A DNA stretch of 64,000 nt from Luteolibacter pohnpeiensis (GCF_016595435.1 NZ_JAENIJ010000019.1:32020-96019); one strand, 5' to 3'; positions 35,946 to 45,059 are shown, counted from the first letter of the stretch. Numbers and translations: made by a program. Notes: generated from the sequence alone by a model not told the origin.

Positions 35946-36614
35946 TTGATCACTTCACATCTACTTAAGTCCATCTCCCGCGTCGTCCCCGTTTTGGCAT
36001 TCACCGCCGCAGTCTCACCCTGCGCTCATGCATCCATTACCTTCATTCCCGCTGAAGACACCGATGCTGAACATCTCTGGGCCTTCGAAACGGGTGTCGC
36101 CTTCATCACCAACAACAACATCAACGAAATCGTTGGCGCTGACCACGTGACCGTTGATTCCGGCGATGCCGGCGGCGAGGTTTACTCCTTCACCGCATCC
36201 CGCCATCTGGGCGATCTCCGCATCTCAAACGGCAACTGCACCTTCCAGCCTCAGCTAGAACTGCCTCTCACTCTGGGCATCATCGATGAAAACAGCCGTG
36301 ATCCGTTCTTGGAATACCGCGCTTCATTCGTCGTGCGCTGGGTGGATTTTCCATGGAATGATTACGTGAAAACCACCTTTGCAACCGGCCTCGGACTGAA
36401 TTATTCATCGAAGATTTACCTGATGGATATCCAGCGCCATCCGGATTCCGATCGCTCGAATCTGAAATTCAACTGGCCGATCCAGCTGACCCTGGCCCTG
36501 CCAAATCATCCGGAACAGGAACTCCAGCTTTACATTGAGCACCATTCCGGTGGCCACGTCTTTGATCGTGGTGGCATCAACAGCCTGGGTATCGGCTATC
36601 GCCGTAGTTTCTAA
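35946..36614 (+). CDS. Outer-membrane beta-barrel protein, PagL-like (lipid A deacylase family)
   Basis: A 222-residue exported protein with signal peptide (cleavage near AHA-S). The mature part consists of alternating amphipathic strands and ends in an aromatic residue (YRRSF), as outer-membrane barrels do. Near the end EHHSGGHVFDRGGINSLGIGY contains H-x-S (His199, Ser201) followed by a glycine-rich strand, which resembles the catalytic H-x-S-N of PagL-type lipid A 3-O-deacylases. The start is TTG 35946; no ATG or GTG gives the signal peptide. PagL activity is an inference. It is convergent with uvrA, 2 bp apart. Confidence 0.6.
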   Translation: MITSHLLKSISRVVPVLAFTAAVSPCAHASITFIPAEDTDAEHLWAFETGVAFITNNNINEIVGADHVTVDSGDAGGEVYSFTASRHLGDLRISNGNCTFQPQLELPLTLGIIDENSRDPFLEYRASFVVRWVDFPWNDYVKTTFATGLGLNYSSKIYLMDIQRHPDSDRSNLKFNWPIQLTLALPNHPEQELQLYIEHHSGGHVFDRGGINSLGIGYRRSF

Positions 36615-36616
36615 AA

Positions 36617-39436
36617 TCAGCGGCTGCGAAGGGCTTTACCGGTCGGTGATTGGTCGTTGTCGATCAAACCAGCTGGTGGCCCTTCCGCGACGAGGGTGCC
36701 ACCGTTCACACCTCCGCCCGGGCCAAGCTCGATCACCCAATCCGCTGCGGCGATGACATCCAGGTGGTGCTCCACCACCAACACGGTATGACCGGCGTCC
36801 CGCAGTCGGAAAAAGGCCTGCAACAGCCGTTCGACATCGCCGAAATGCAACCCGGTCGTCGGTTCATCGAACAAATACAGGGTATGCGATGACGCAGGCT
36901 TTGAAAGTTCGACCGCCAGCTTCAACCGCTGCGCCTCACCACCGGAAAGGGTATTCGCGGGTTGCCCTAATCTCAGGTAACCAAGCCCCAATTCCTCCAG
37001 CACTTCCAGAACCCGGAACAATTTCGGGATCGGCCGGAAGAACACCGCGGCTTCACTGACGGATAAATCCAAAATTTCAGAAATCGACTTCCCTTTGTAA
37101 GTCACTTCCAGCGTTTCCCGATTGAATCGCTTGCCGCCACATGCCGGGCACACCACCCAGGCATCCGGCAGGAAATGCATCTCTATTTTCAGCCGTCCAT
37201 TGCCCATGCAACGGTCGCAACGCCCGCCAGCGGCATTGAAGCTGAATCTCCCGGGCGCATATCCGCGTTGTTTCGAGAGCGCGAGCTTGGCAAACAAATC
37301 CCGAATCAAATCGAAAGCTCCGGTGAAGGTCGCAGGATTGGACCGCGGACTGCGGCCGATCGGCGATTGATCCGCCACGACATATTTCTCGATTTGCTCC
37401 AGCCCATCGATGCCATCGTGCGCTCCGGGAACTTCTCCTGCATGATGGAAATGCCGCGCAAGTGACCGGCGCAGAACATCATCTGCCAACGTGGACTTGC
37501 CACTGCCACTCGGACCACTCAGGCAAACCAAACGCCCAAGCGGAATCGCAACATCGATCCCGCGCAGGTTGTGCTCGCGAGCACCCCGGATCACCAATTG
37601 ACCTAGCCCTAAATCGGCTGCGGTTTGTCCTGCGAATCGTCTCTCTTCCCGCAACCAATTTCCGGTGGGTGAGGAAACGGCATCGGGTTTTCCTGCAGCG
37701 AGCACGGCACCACCGAGAATACCGGCCCCAGGCCCCATATCGACCAACCAATCCGCTGCGCGAATGATTTCCTCATCGTGTTCTACGACAACTACCGTAT
37801 TTCCAAGATCCCGCAAACGTATGAGCGCGCCGATCAACCGCGCGGTATCGGCGGCATGGAGACCGATGCTTGGTTCATCCAACACATAGATCACACCGGA
37901 AAGAGCGGAACCCAGCTGGGTTGCCAGCCGGATGCGCTGAGCCTCGCCACCGGACAGGGTTCCACTGGTCCGATCCAGGGTGAGATATTCCAACCCGACC
38001 TCCGCCAAGAAGGATAAACGCTTTTGCACATCTGTCGCTAAGCGTTGGCAAATCTCCTCCTTGCCCGGATCTGGGCGAAATCCACTCAACCACTCCGCCG
38101 CCGCTGCCACATCCAGCGCACAAAAATCCTGAATGCCGAGCCAACGACCGCCGGCTCCTTCGATTTTCACTGCCAGCCATTCCTTTTTGAGCCGCCGCCC
38201 TTCGCACACCCGACATGGCCGATGCGCCATCACCCTTGCCAGCCGACGTCGCACCGCCTCACTGCGTGCTTCGTGATACTTCCGCATCGCTTCCACGCAA
38301 AGGCCTTCATATTTTTTCAGCTGAGGCTTCTTTTCAGCACCGATTTTCCAGCCCGTCACCAAGGACCCACCATCTAACAAAAGGGACCTGGCCTCTGCCG
38401 GTAGCTCGGGAAAACTCGTATCGTCCGACAAGTCAAACATCGCCAGCAATGCCGTGGTCTCGCGTTTGAATTGCCCTTCCCTGCTGGATTTTTCCTTCCA
38501 CCACCCACTCAATCCACTTCGCAACAAAGGTTTTTTTGCATCCTCCAGCAACAACATGGGATCGCAAAACATCTCTGTTCCAAGACCTTCGCACGCGGAA
38601 CACGCGCCGAGATGGGAGTTGAACGAAAAATGTTTGGCGGAAAGTTCACCTACCATGAATCCCGTCGTTGGATTCCGGTAAGACGTTTGGAAGGAAACAT
38701 CACTCCACCCATCCGCTCCGGGGGCTTGCACACTGGCCCGCGCCTCGGTGCCGCACAAGCGCAGCGCGGTTTCGACCGAATCCGCGAGCCTCGATTCCAC
38801 CCCTGCTCTGACGACAAATCGATCGACCACGATCTCGACCCCCATCACCGTATCCGGCCAGGCTTTCGCGGCTTCCTCGATTTCAAGAACTTCGCCATCC
38901 ACGCGCACCCGCACAAAGCCCTGCCGTTGCAAATCCCCGAGCAGGCGCTCCGCATCCGCAAACTCCTCCTTCGGCACCGGGGCTAACAACACCACCTTGC
39001 TTCCCTCCTCAAGTGCTGCCAGGGCCGTGACAATATCTGCCGACCCCATCCGCTGCAGCCTCTCTCCAGTTTCAGGATCATGCGGCACCCCGGCAGCTGC
39101 CCACAGCACCCGGAGGTAGTCATAAATTTCTGTCGCGGTTGACACCGTGGATCTCGGATTCAATCCTCCGCTTCGTTGTTCGATCGCGATCGCCGGGCTC
39201 AGGCCTTCGATTGCATCGACATCCGGCTTCTCCAGCTGATCCAGAAACTGCCGGGCGTAGACCGATAGCGACTCGACATAGCGCCGCTGCCCTTCTGCAT
39301 AAAGTGTATGAAAGGCCAATGAGGATTTCCCGCAACCGCTGGGTCCGGTGATCACCACCAACTTTCCGCGCGGGATATCCAGATCGACATTTCTCAGGTT
39401 GTGCTGCCTGGCACCTCGGATGCGTATCGTGTCCAC
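36617..39436 (-). CDS. uvrA: Excinuclease ABC subunit A (UvrA)
   Basis: DNA damage sensor of nucleotide excision repair, two ABC ATPase modules in one chain of 939 residues. The first Walker A is GPSGCGKSS (31-39) and its signature TLSGGEAQRIRLA. The second Walker A is GPSGSGKST and its signature TLSGGEAQRLKLA. The RRYVESLSVYARQFLDQLEK and NPRSTVSTATEIYDYL segments are typical. The second zinc module (GRCDRCMGNG ... VVCPACGGKRFN) is intact; the first keeps CSAC but lacks its partner CxxC. GTG 39436 gives the normal UvrA N-terminus (DTIRIRGARQHNLRN); TTG 39478 would add 14 residues. Divergent from trpF. Confidence 0.95.
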   Translation of the reverse strand: MDTIRIRGARQHNLRNVDLDIPRGKLVVITGPSGCGKSSLAFHTLYAEGQRRYVESLSVYARQFLDQLEKPDVDAIEGLSPAIAIEQRSGGLNPRSTVSTATEIYDYLRVLWAAAGVPHDPETGERLQRMGSADIVTALAALEEGSKVVLLAPVPKEEFADAERLLGDLQRQGFVRVRVDGEVLEIEEAAKAWPDTVMGVEIVVDRFVVRAGVESRLADSVETALRLCGTEARASVQAPGADGWSDVSFQTSYRNPTTGFMVGELSAKHFSFNSHLGACSACEGLGTEMFCDPMLLLEDAKKPLLRSGLSGWWKEKSSREGQFKRETTALLAMFDLSDDTSFPELPAEARSLLLDGGSLVTGWKIGAEKKPQLKKYEGLCVEAMRKYHEARSEAVRRRLARVMAHRPCRVCEGRRLKKEWLAVKIEGAGGRWLGIQDFCALDVAAAAEWLSGFRPDPGKEEICQRLATDVQKRLSFLAEVGLEYLTLDRTSGTLSGGEAQRIRLATQLGSALSGVIYVLDEPSIGLHAADTARLIGALIRLRDLGNTVVVVEHDEEIIRAADWLVDMGPGAGILGGAVLAAGKPDAVSSPTGNWLREERRFAGQTAADLGLGQLVIRGAREHNLRGIDVAIPLGRLVCLSGPSGSGKSTLADDVLRRSLARHFHHAGEVPGAHDGIDGLEQIEKYVVADQSPIGRSPRSNPATFTGAFDLIRDLFAKLALSKQRGYAPGRFSFNAAGGRCDRCMGNGRLKIEMHFLPDAWVVCPACGGKRFNRETLEVTYKGKSISEILDLSVSEAAVFFRPIPKLFRVLEVLEELGLGYLRLGQPANTLSGGEAQRLKLAVELSKPASSHTLYLFDEPTTGLHFGDVERLLQAFFRLRDAGHTVLVVEHHLDVIAAADWVIELGPGGGVNGGTLVAEGPPAGLIDNDQSPTGKALRSR

Positions 39437-39506
39437 CTCCCAAGAAGAATTCGCCTCAGCCGAACTTCCAAGTTCCAAACTGAGGAACCCGCGCTAACGT
39501 CGCGGC

Positions 39507-40163
39507 GTGACGCAATTTGAACGCTTTTTCGATCCCTCAACCGTCTCCCTGAAAATCTGCGGGGTGACCCGATTGGCGGACGCCGAACAGCTGGTCGCCT
39601 TGGGAGTCGATGCTCTGGGCGTGAATTTCTGGCCTAAATCCAAACGCTACCTGGCTCCGGAAAAAGCCGCCTGGCTCGGTTTTCTGCGCGGCAAAATCCT
39701 GCGCGTCGGCGTCTTCGTAAACGAAAATTCGGACACAGCTCTGCGGTTGGTTCAGGATGGGCTGCTCGATGTTGTGCAGCTTCATGGCGACGAGTCTCCC
39801 GCAGATGCCAAACCATTCCGCGACGCCGGTGTTCCATTCATCAAAGCCATCGGGATCAAAACCCGTGACGATCTCGCACTGGCAACCGACTACGGCGCGG
39901 CCGGGCTTTTGCTGGATGCTCACGCACCCGGCGTCTACGGCGGCACCGGCGAAACGTTCGACTGGGATGTAGCCCGATCCTTTCGCGAGCAAAACCCAGG
40001 ATTGCCGGTCTTGCTTGCAGGTGGGATCGTCCCGGAAAATGCAGCACTCGCCGCACAATCGGTCTCACCGGCCGCACTCGACATCGCGTCCGGTGCCGAA
40101 ATCAGCCCGGGGATCAAAGATTTTCAAAAAGTCACCGCACTCCTGACCGCCATTCGTTTCTAG
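39507..40163 (+). CDS. trpF: Phosphoribosylanthranilate isomerase
   Basis: Third step of tryptophan synthesis, an Amadori rearrangement on a TIM barrel. It has 218 residues with SLKICGVTRLADA (catalytic Cys), ALGVNFWPKSKRYL, VQLHGDES, LLLDAHAPGVYGGTGETFDW (catalytic Asp) and LLAGGIVPEN. The start is GTG 39507. No other trp gene is in the window. tatD follows 7 bp after the stop, so the two are cotranscribed. Confidence 0.95.
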   Translation: MTQFERFFDPSTVSLKICGVTRLADAEQLVALGVDALGVNFWPKSKRYLAPEKAAWLGFLRGKILRVGVFVNENSDTALRLVQDGLLDVVQLHGDESPADAKPFRDAGVPFIKAIGIKTRDDLALATDYGAAGLLLDAHAPGVYGGTGETFDWDVARSFREQNPGLPVLLAGGIVPENAALAAQSVSPAALDIASGAEISPGIKDFQKVTALLTAIRF

Positions 40164-40170
40164 TTCCTAA

Positions 40171-40983
40171 ATGCTTACCGACTCCCATTGCCATCTCGCT
40201 TCCTCCCGCTATACAGAGCAGGAAATTCCTGAAGTCATCGATCGCGCCAGACATGCCGGCGTGACACGCCTGATCACCTTGGCGACCTCTCTGGAAGATG
40301 TGGACGCGAATCTGAAGCTCACCGAATTTCCTGAAGTGAGCGCCTGCATCGGCATCCATCCCTGCGATGTCCATCACGCCCCGGATGACGCTTTGACCCT
40401 GCTTGCCGGGAAAGTCGGCCATCCCGGAGTCTGCGCCATCGGTGAGACGGGATTGGATTACTTTCATCCGGCACCGGATGGTTGGGCTGAAGATGACTAC
40501 CATCGCCGACAACGCGAATTCCTCCGACAGCATTTTGAACTCGCTCAAAAAGCGGGCCTCAACATCGTCATCCATACCCGGGATCAGCAAGGGGATGCAT
40601 CGTTTCATGACGCCTTGGAGATCTATCGGGATTTCCACTCCAACGTGCGCGCCATGTTCCATTGCTTCATTGGTCCTTGGGAAAATGCTGAGAAAGTCCT
40701 GCAGTTGGGCGGCATCTTATCCTTCGGCGGTGTTTCGACCTTCAAGTCCGCCCACCAGGTCCGCGAAACAGCGGCGCGCTGCCCTGCTGGCTCCTTCACC
40801 CTTGAGACCGATTCGCCCTACCTCGCTCCCGAGCCGCATCGGGGAAAGCGTAACGAACCATCTCTTATTCCGCATACAGCGGAACGCTTAGCCGCACTAC
40901 GCCATGAGTCGCTGGATTCCCTATCCGCGCACACCAACGCGACGGTCGACGCATTTTTCCGCTTCAACTCTCCAATGTCCTGA
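40171..40983 (+). CDS. tatD: TatD family metal-dependent hydrolase
   Basis: A 270-residue TIM-barrel hydrolase of the amidohydrolase superfamily. Metal ligands are seen in MLTDSHCHLAS, IGETGLDYFHP (Glu), VIHTRDQ, FHCFIGP and the final LETDSPYLAPEPHRGKRNEP. TatD proteins have 3'-5' exonuclease or DNase activity. There is no signal peptide. It starts 7 bp after trpF. Confidence 0.94.
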   Translation: MLTDSHCHLASSRYTEQEIPEVIDRARHAGVTRLITLATSLEDVDANLKLTEFPEVSACIGIHPCDVHHAPDDALTLLAGKVGHPGVCAIGETGLDYFHPAPDGWAEDDYHRRQREFLRQHFELAQKAGLNIVIHTRDQQGDASFHDALEIYRDFHSNVRAMFHCFIGPWENAEKVLQLGGILSFGGVSTFKSAHQVRETAARCPAGSFTLETDSPYLAPEPHRGKRNEPSLIPHTAERLAALRHESLDSLSAHTNATVDAFFRFNSPMS

Positions 40984-41073
40984 ACGAACTTTGGCTATTG
41001 CATCGTTTCTCATGGGGATGTCAAATTCCGTCATCCTAACGGAGCCATTCGAACCCACTATCTTCTATCTATC

Positions 41074-41472
41074 ATGCAACCACGATACATTCACTTTCTT
41101 CTGCCATCCGTGATCGCCTGCGCCCTTGCATCCTGCGCTCATGACAACCCGAATGACTACGACACCTCCGCAGCCTACGGCGTTCCGGATTACGGCCAAG
41201 CCGACACCTCCGCGGTAAATCCGGTCTATGACACTCCGGCAGCCTACGAAGACTCCACTTCCACCCCTGCGCCTGCACCGACACCAACTTATACTCCTGC
41301 TCCGACGCCATCCCGTCCTGCAGCAACCACGGTGCACACGGTGGTTAAGGGTGATACGCTTTGGGGTCTCAGCAAAAAATACAAAGTCAGTGTTGATGCC
41401 ATCAAGCGCGCCAACGGCATGACCAAAGATACCGTGGTCCTCGGCAGCAAATTGCAAATCCCAGCTCACTAA
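41074..41472 (+). CDS. LysM-domain lipoprotein
   Basis: A 132-residue lipoprotein. The N-terminus IACALASCAHDN has a clear lipobox (Cys22 lipidated). A Tyr/Pro/Thr-rich linker follows (PAPAPTPTYTPAPTPS), then one C-terminal LysM domain (VHTVVKGDTLWGLSKKYKVS, continuing to VLGSKLQIPAH). It probably tethers a membrane to peptidoglycan or binds wall material. ATG 41074. The thioredoxin-like gene starts 59 bp downstream and may be cotranscribed. Confidence 0.85.
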   Translation: MQPRYIHFLLPSVIACALASCAHDNPNDYDTSAAYGVPDYGQADTSAVNPVYDTPAAYEDSTSTPAPAPTPTYTPAPTPSRPAATTVHTVVKGDTLWGLSKKYKVSVDAIKRANGMTKDTVVLGSKLQIPAH

Positions 41473-41531
41473 TCGGGTTCATCCCATCAGACGAAAGCGG
41501 AAGCCCGCGCCACTTTACCCAGTTCCCCATC

Positions 41532-42500
41532 ATGCGCGCGCTTTCGCTCACCGCTCTCCTCTTCCTCTCCTCCATCCACCTCAGCACTGCACAATCGGCC
41601 CCGGCGACTCCTGACGCCGAAATCTCCGAATCGCCAATGGATCGGATTTTCTCCGAACGAGGTCCGCAGGAAAAATTTGATGCAGCCATTGCAGAGGCAA
41701 AAAAAAGCGGCGTTGGAGATCAGCCGATCCTGGAAGCCCGCTTTCTATATTACGTTGATCGCCATGACGACGATGCGATCGCCAAGCTCCTGCCCGAGTT
41801 CGAAGCACACACCAAGGAGTTCGATCTCGATCAATCGGAAATCTTTGCGACAAAGGAAGACTGGCTCGCAGTTTGCGAATACGTCCGTGCGATCAAAGCG
41901 CTGAAAGAAGACGACAAGGACGGCTTCAAAAAACACATCACCGAGGCCTTTTGGCTGAGTCCCCGGCAAGGCGCCGCCTTTGCTCCGCACATTGATCGCC
42001 TGCGGCTGGATGAAGCCATGGCTGCGGTGAAAGTGGACTTCAGCATCAAACTCAACTCGCTGCTCAAAGACGGTCCCGTTACTCTATCCGATCTTATCAA
42101 GGATCACCAAGCTCTGCTTCTACACTTCTGGTCACCCTGGTCGCGCGAATGCGAAGAAACCATGCCTGACTTCGTCACCACTGCGAACGAAGTGCTATCC
42201 AAAAAAATCGCAGTCGCTTCCATTCTGCCTGAAGACTCGGCAGAAGTTCTAACCGACGCGAAGGAACTCATCGCTTCCCTCGGTGACAAACCACCTGGAA
42301 AGTGGCTCATCGATCAAAAGCAAGGCTCACTCAATCGCCTGCTCCGCATCCAGAGCGTGCCCACCGTCGTTCTCATTTCTTCCGAAGGCAAAGTACTCTA
42401 CAATGGCCATCCTGCGGATTCCGGATTCTGGAAAGCTCTTCTCAAGGTAAACCCGGAACTCAAACGGCCTGCCTCTCAAGACGTCACCGACGAACCATAA
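41532..42500 (+). CDS. Exported thioredoxin-fold protein lacking the first redox cysteine
   Basis: A 322-residue protein with signal peptide (about 1-20). A helical N-terminal domain (20-165) precedes a TlpA-like thioredoxin domain (about 180-305). Where family members read FWATWCxPCxxEMP this protein reads FWSPWSRECEETMPDF, so the CxxC has become SxxC and only the resolving Cys remains. The cis-Pro loop (RIQSVPTVVLIS) is kept. It may bind mixed disulfides or act as a chaperone rather than a classical oxidoreductase. It resembles the larger protein at 24522-25709 in reverse domain order. Confidence 0.82.
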   Translation: MRALSLTALLFLSSIHLSTAQSAPATPDAEISESPMDRIFSERGPQEKFDAAIAEAKKSGVGDQPILEARFLYYVDRHDDDAIAKLLPEFEAHTKEFDLDQSEIFATKEDWLAVCEYVRAIKALKEDDKDGFKKHITEAFWLSPRQGAAFAPHIDRLRLDEAMAAVKVDFSIKLNSLLKDGPVTLSDLIKDHQALLLHFWSPWSRECEETMPDFVTTANEVLSKKIAVASILPEDSAEVLTDAKELIASLGDKPPGKWLIDQKQGSLNRLLRIQSVPTVVLISSEGKVLYNGHPADSGFWKALLKVNPELKRPASQDVTDEP

Positions 42501-42598
42501 ACGTCGTACTTGGCCGCTCTAACAAGCCGGTCAGATAGGATTCGGTAGCCGGACTCGAAATTTTAGTTAAGATTTCCTTAAAAGATGCGCCTTTCCAC

Positions 42599-42646
42599 TT
42601 GACGGAATCGGCATCTACTAGTTTTATCGTGGCTACCGCTGAGGTG
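42599..42646 (+). promoter_or_regulatory. Candidate promoter and ribosome binding site of the BlaI-H1 fusion gene
   Basis: TTGACG (42599-42604) and TTTTAT (42622-42627), separated by 17 bp, resemble a sigma70 promoter. GAGGTG (42641-42646) is a good Shine-Dalgarno sequence five bases before ATG 42652. Such a site is unusual here, where most genes lack one, and it fixes the start. Confidence 0.5.
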
Positions 42647-42651
42647 TAATC

Positions 42652-43494
42652 ATGGCAAGGACGTCACATCCATCCAATCTCGAACTCCAAGCGCTATCCG
42701 TTATCTGGCATCATGGGCCATCCACAGTGGCCCAAGTCCATGAAGCGCTACCCGATGGCAAGGAACGTGCCTACACCACCGTGCTCTCCGTCATGCAGAG
42801 CTTGGAGAAAAAAAATCTGGTGAAGAGGACTCTGACAGGCAGAGCCCATGTTTACCAAGCGGCCTATTCGCAGGACGTAATCGTCAAACGCGCCACGCAT
42901 GACTTTCTAACGAACGCTTTCGGAGGACGGCTCGGTGAGGCGATCCTCGCCATCCTCTCCGCCGGGACTTTGACACCGGACGAGAAATCCAGCGTCGAAC
43001 GCGAACTAAAAACACACAAAGCCATGGCTGCAAAAAAAATAGCGAAGAAGACCGCGGCCAAAACCGCGAAGAAAGCCGCGAAAAAAACGGCTACCAAAGC
43101 TCCCGCCAAAAAGGCAGTAGCTAAAAAAGCGTCCGCCAAAAAAGCGGCAAAGAAAGTCCCTGCGAAGAAAGCGGCCAAATCCGCTCCTGCCAAAAAAGCA
43201 GCGACCAAGTCCCCCGCCAAAAAAGCTCCTGCTAAAAAAGTAGCCAAGAAAGCGGTTAAGAAAGTTGCGAAAAGCGCAAAGAAAGCTGCCAAGAAAACCG
43301 CCAAAAAGACGGTGGCTAAAAAAGCAGCTCCTGCGAAAAAAGCCACGGCCAAGAAAGCAACCAAAGCAGCCGTGAAAAAAGCAGCTCCAGCCAAAAAGGC
43401 CGCGAAAAAAGTCTCCAAGAGTGCTCCGGTAAAAAAGGTCGCCGCGAAAAAAACAGCTAAGAAGACTGCGAAGAAAGCAGCCAAAAAAGCTTAA
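42652..43494 (+). CDS. BlaI/MecI-family repressor fused to a histone-H1-like Lys/Ala-rich tail
   Basis: A 280-residue protein. Residues 1-122 are a BlaI/MecI-type winged-helix repressor: [40 protein letters not shown] (recognition helix), [11 protein letters not shown], and the dimerising helices around [18 protein letters not shown]. Residues 125-280 are almost only Lys and Ala with some Pro, Thr, Ser and Val (AKK-type repeats), as in bacterial histone-H1-like proteins. Met125 (ATG 43024) begins MAAKKIAKK, which looks like the native start of such a protein. No BlaR1/M56 sensor gene is adjacent. It would bind DNA specifically by the head and non-specifically by the tail. A terminator follows. 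Confidence 0.9.
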   Translation: MARTSHPSNLELQALSVIWHHGPSTVAQVHEALPDGKERAYTTVLSVMQSLEKKNLVKRTLTGRAHVYQAAYSQDVIVKRATHDFLTNAFGGRLGEAILAILSAGTLTPDEKSSVERELKTHKAMAAKKIAKKTAAKTAKKAAKKTATKAPAKKAVAKKASAKKAAKKVPAKKAAKSAPAKKAATKSPAKKAPAKKVAKKAVKKVAKSAKKAAKKTAKKTVAKKAAPAKKATAKKATKAAVKKAAPAKKAAKKVSKSAPVKKVAAKKTAKKTAKKAAKKA

Positions 43495-43565
43495 TCAGCC
43501 GATACCTCAGCATTCATCACATTCAACGCACCAACTACGGTGCATGACCGATTCAGGTCCTAATA

Positions 43566-43596
43566 GGCGGGAGGCCCATCAACCTCCCGCCTTTTT
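43566..43596 (+). terminator. Rho-independent terminator after the BlaI-H1 fusion gene
   Basis: GGCGGGAGG (43566-43574) pairs perfectly with CCTCCCGCC (43583-43591), followed by TTTTT. Confidence 0.9.
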
Positions 43597-43703
43597 GATG
43601 CCTTTATGCCGATCGAAACGTCTGCTCGGACAGGAGAAAAAAGTAACCTTATGCTCGCGATATCCGCCTCATCGTGATTCTTTGAAATTGCCTTCCTTCT
43701 GAA

Positions 43704-45059
43704 ATGAAAAAGCTTCGGGTTCTCATCATCGCGGAAGCCGCGAATCCGGATCTAACAAGTGTTGCCCTGATCGGATATTCGCTGAGCCAAGCACTTGCCA
43801 GCCGATGCGACATGCATCTGGTCACGGAGAGTCGGAATGCGGAGTCGATATTAGCAGCAGGGGTCAGCGCTGAACACTTCACCGCGATTGACAATCCCGC
43901 ACAGCGCATCGCTTTCCGCATGGCGAAATTTTTAAGAGGCGGCAACTCCCTCGGCTGGACCATCCACTCCGCCTTTACCACCCTCGCCTATCCCATCTTC
44001 GAGCGCAAAACATGGCGGCGATTCGCCGAGCGTCTGAAGAATGGTGAATTCGATCTGGTGCATCGCATCACCCCGCTCAGCCCGACCACTCCGAGCTTCC
44101 TCGCGGACAAACTGGCGAAAATCCAAGTTCCCCTCATCCTCGGACCGCTCAATGGCGGCGTGCCTTGGCCCGCTGGATTTGATCAAGTCCGCCGGGCGGA
44201 ACGTGAATGGCTTGGATATTGCAGAGATCTCTATCGCCTCCTGCCTGGCGTTAAAACCACGCGCCATAACGCTGCTGCCCTCATTCTCGCATCCCGCCAT
44301 ACCTATCAGGAAGTGACCAACGGACATCCTGATCTCGAAACAAAAGCCATCTGGCTCCCGGAAAATGCAATCGACCCAGAGCGTTTCCCGGAAATCTCCA
44401 TTGATCCACCGCCGCCGCCAGATGACAGGCCTCTGCATGTGGCATTCGTCGGCAGACTGGTTCCCTACAAAGGCGCGGATATGTTGTTAGAAGCCGCAGC
44501 TCCCCTGATTCGAAACAGGCAAATCACCCTGGAAATCATCGGCGATGGTCCGCAGATGAATGAGCTGCAGCAAATCGTTGATCGTGAAAAGCTGGCCGAT
44601 GGGGTTCAGCTTCCGGGATGGGTGGCCCATGAAGAAGTCCGTAGACACCTCACCCACGCTCAGATTTTCGCATTCCCGAGTGTCCGTGAATTTGGCGGCG
44701 GCGTGGTGCTGGAAGCGATGGCGATGGGGCTGACGCCTGTCGTTCTCGATTATGGCGGACCTGCTGAATTGATTCCGGATGGTTGTGGCATTGTTATCCC
44801 GATCGGCGATCGCGAAGCCATCATCAATAGGTTTCGTGAAGCCTTGGAAAATCTCATTGGCGACCCAAAAGCGGTGCACCAGATGGGCCTGCAAGCACAG
44901 CGCTATGTTCGCAACCATTTTACCTGGAAAGCCAAAGCACGCCAGATCGAAACCATCTACTATTGGGTCATTGCCGACTCCCCCGATCCTAAGCCGAATT
45001 TGATGCTGAGCCCGGCAAACGAGACATCCGAAGACGGATCGATTTCATTTCAGTCCTAA
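43704..45059 (+). CDS. Glycosyltransferase family 4-type protein
   Basis: A 451-residue GT-B glycosyltransferase. The N-terminal Rossmann domain starts LRVLIIAEAANPDLTSVALI. The C-terminal donor-binding domain has HVAFVGRLVPYKGADMLLEA, LEIIGDGPQMNELQ and the EX7E-type region FGGGVVLEAMAMGLTPVVLD, with YGGPAELI. It is cytoplasmic and transfers a nucleotide-activated sugar to a glycan or lipid; donor and acceptor unknown. No other polysaccharide genes are adjacent. Its last 15 bp overlap the convergent YcaQ-like gene. Confidence 0.9.
   Translation: MKKLRVLIIAEAANPDLTSVALIGYSLSQALASRCDMHLVTESRNAESILAAGVSAEHFTAIDNPAQRIAFRMAKFLRGGNSLGWTIHSAFTTLAYPIFERKTWRRFAERLKNGEFDLVHRITPLSPTTPSFLADKLAKIQVPLILGPLNGGVPWPAGFDQVRRAEREWLGYCRDLYRLLPGVKTTRHNAAALILASRHTYQEVTNGHPDLETKAIWLPENAIDPERFPEISIDPPPPPDDRPLHVAFVGRLVPYKGADMLLEAAAPLIRNRQITLEIIGDGPQMNELQQIVDREKLADGVQLPGWVAHEEVRRHLTHAQIFAFPSVREFGGGVVLEAMAMGLTPVVLDYGGPAELIPDGCGIVIPIGDREAIINRFREALENLIGDPKAVHQMGLQAQRYVRNHFTWKAKARQIETIYYWVIADSPDPKPNLMLSPANETSEDGSISFQS

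Noticed and set aside
42864..43484. 206-residue hydrophobic minus-strand frame rich in Ala and Phe
   Set aside because: It is the complement of the Lys/Ala repeats of the BlaI-H1 fusion; AAG/AAA codons read backwards give Phe/Leu. It is not a membrane protein gene.
43024..43494. Lys/Ala-coding repeats as a tandem DNA repeat or CRISPR-like array
   Set aside because: The units vary in length and sequence and follow codon periodicity of a low-complexity protein; there are no regular spacers.
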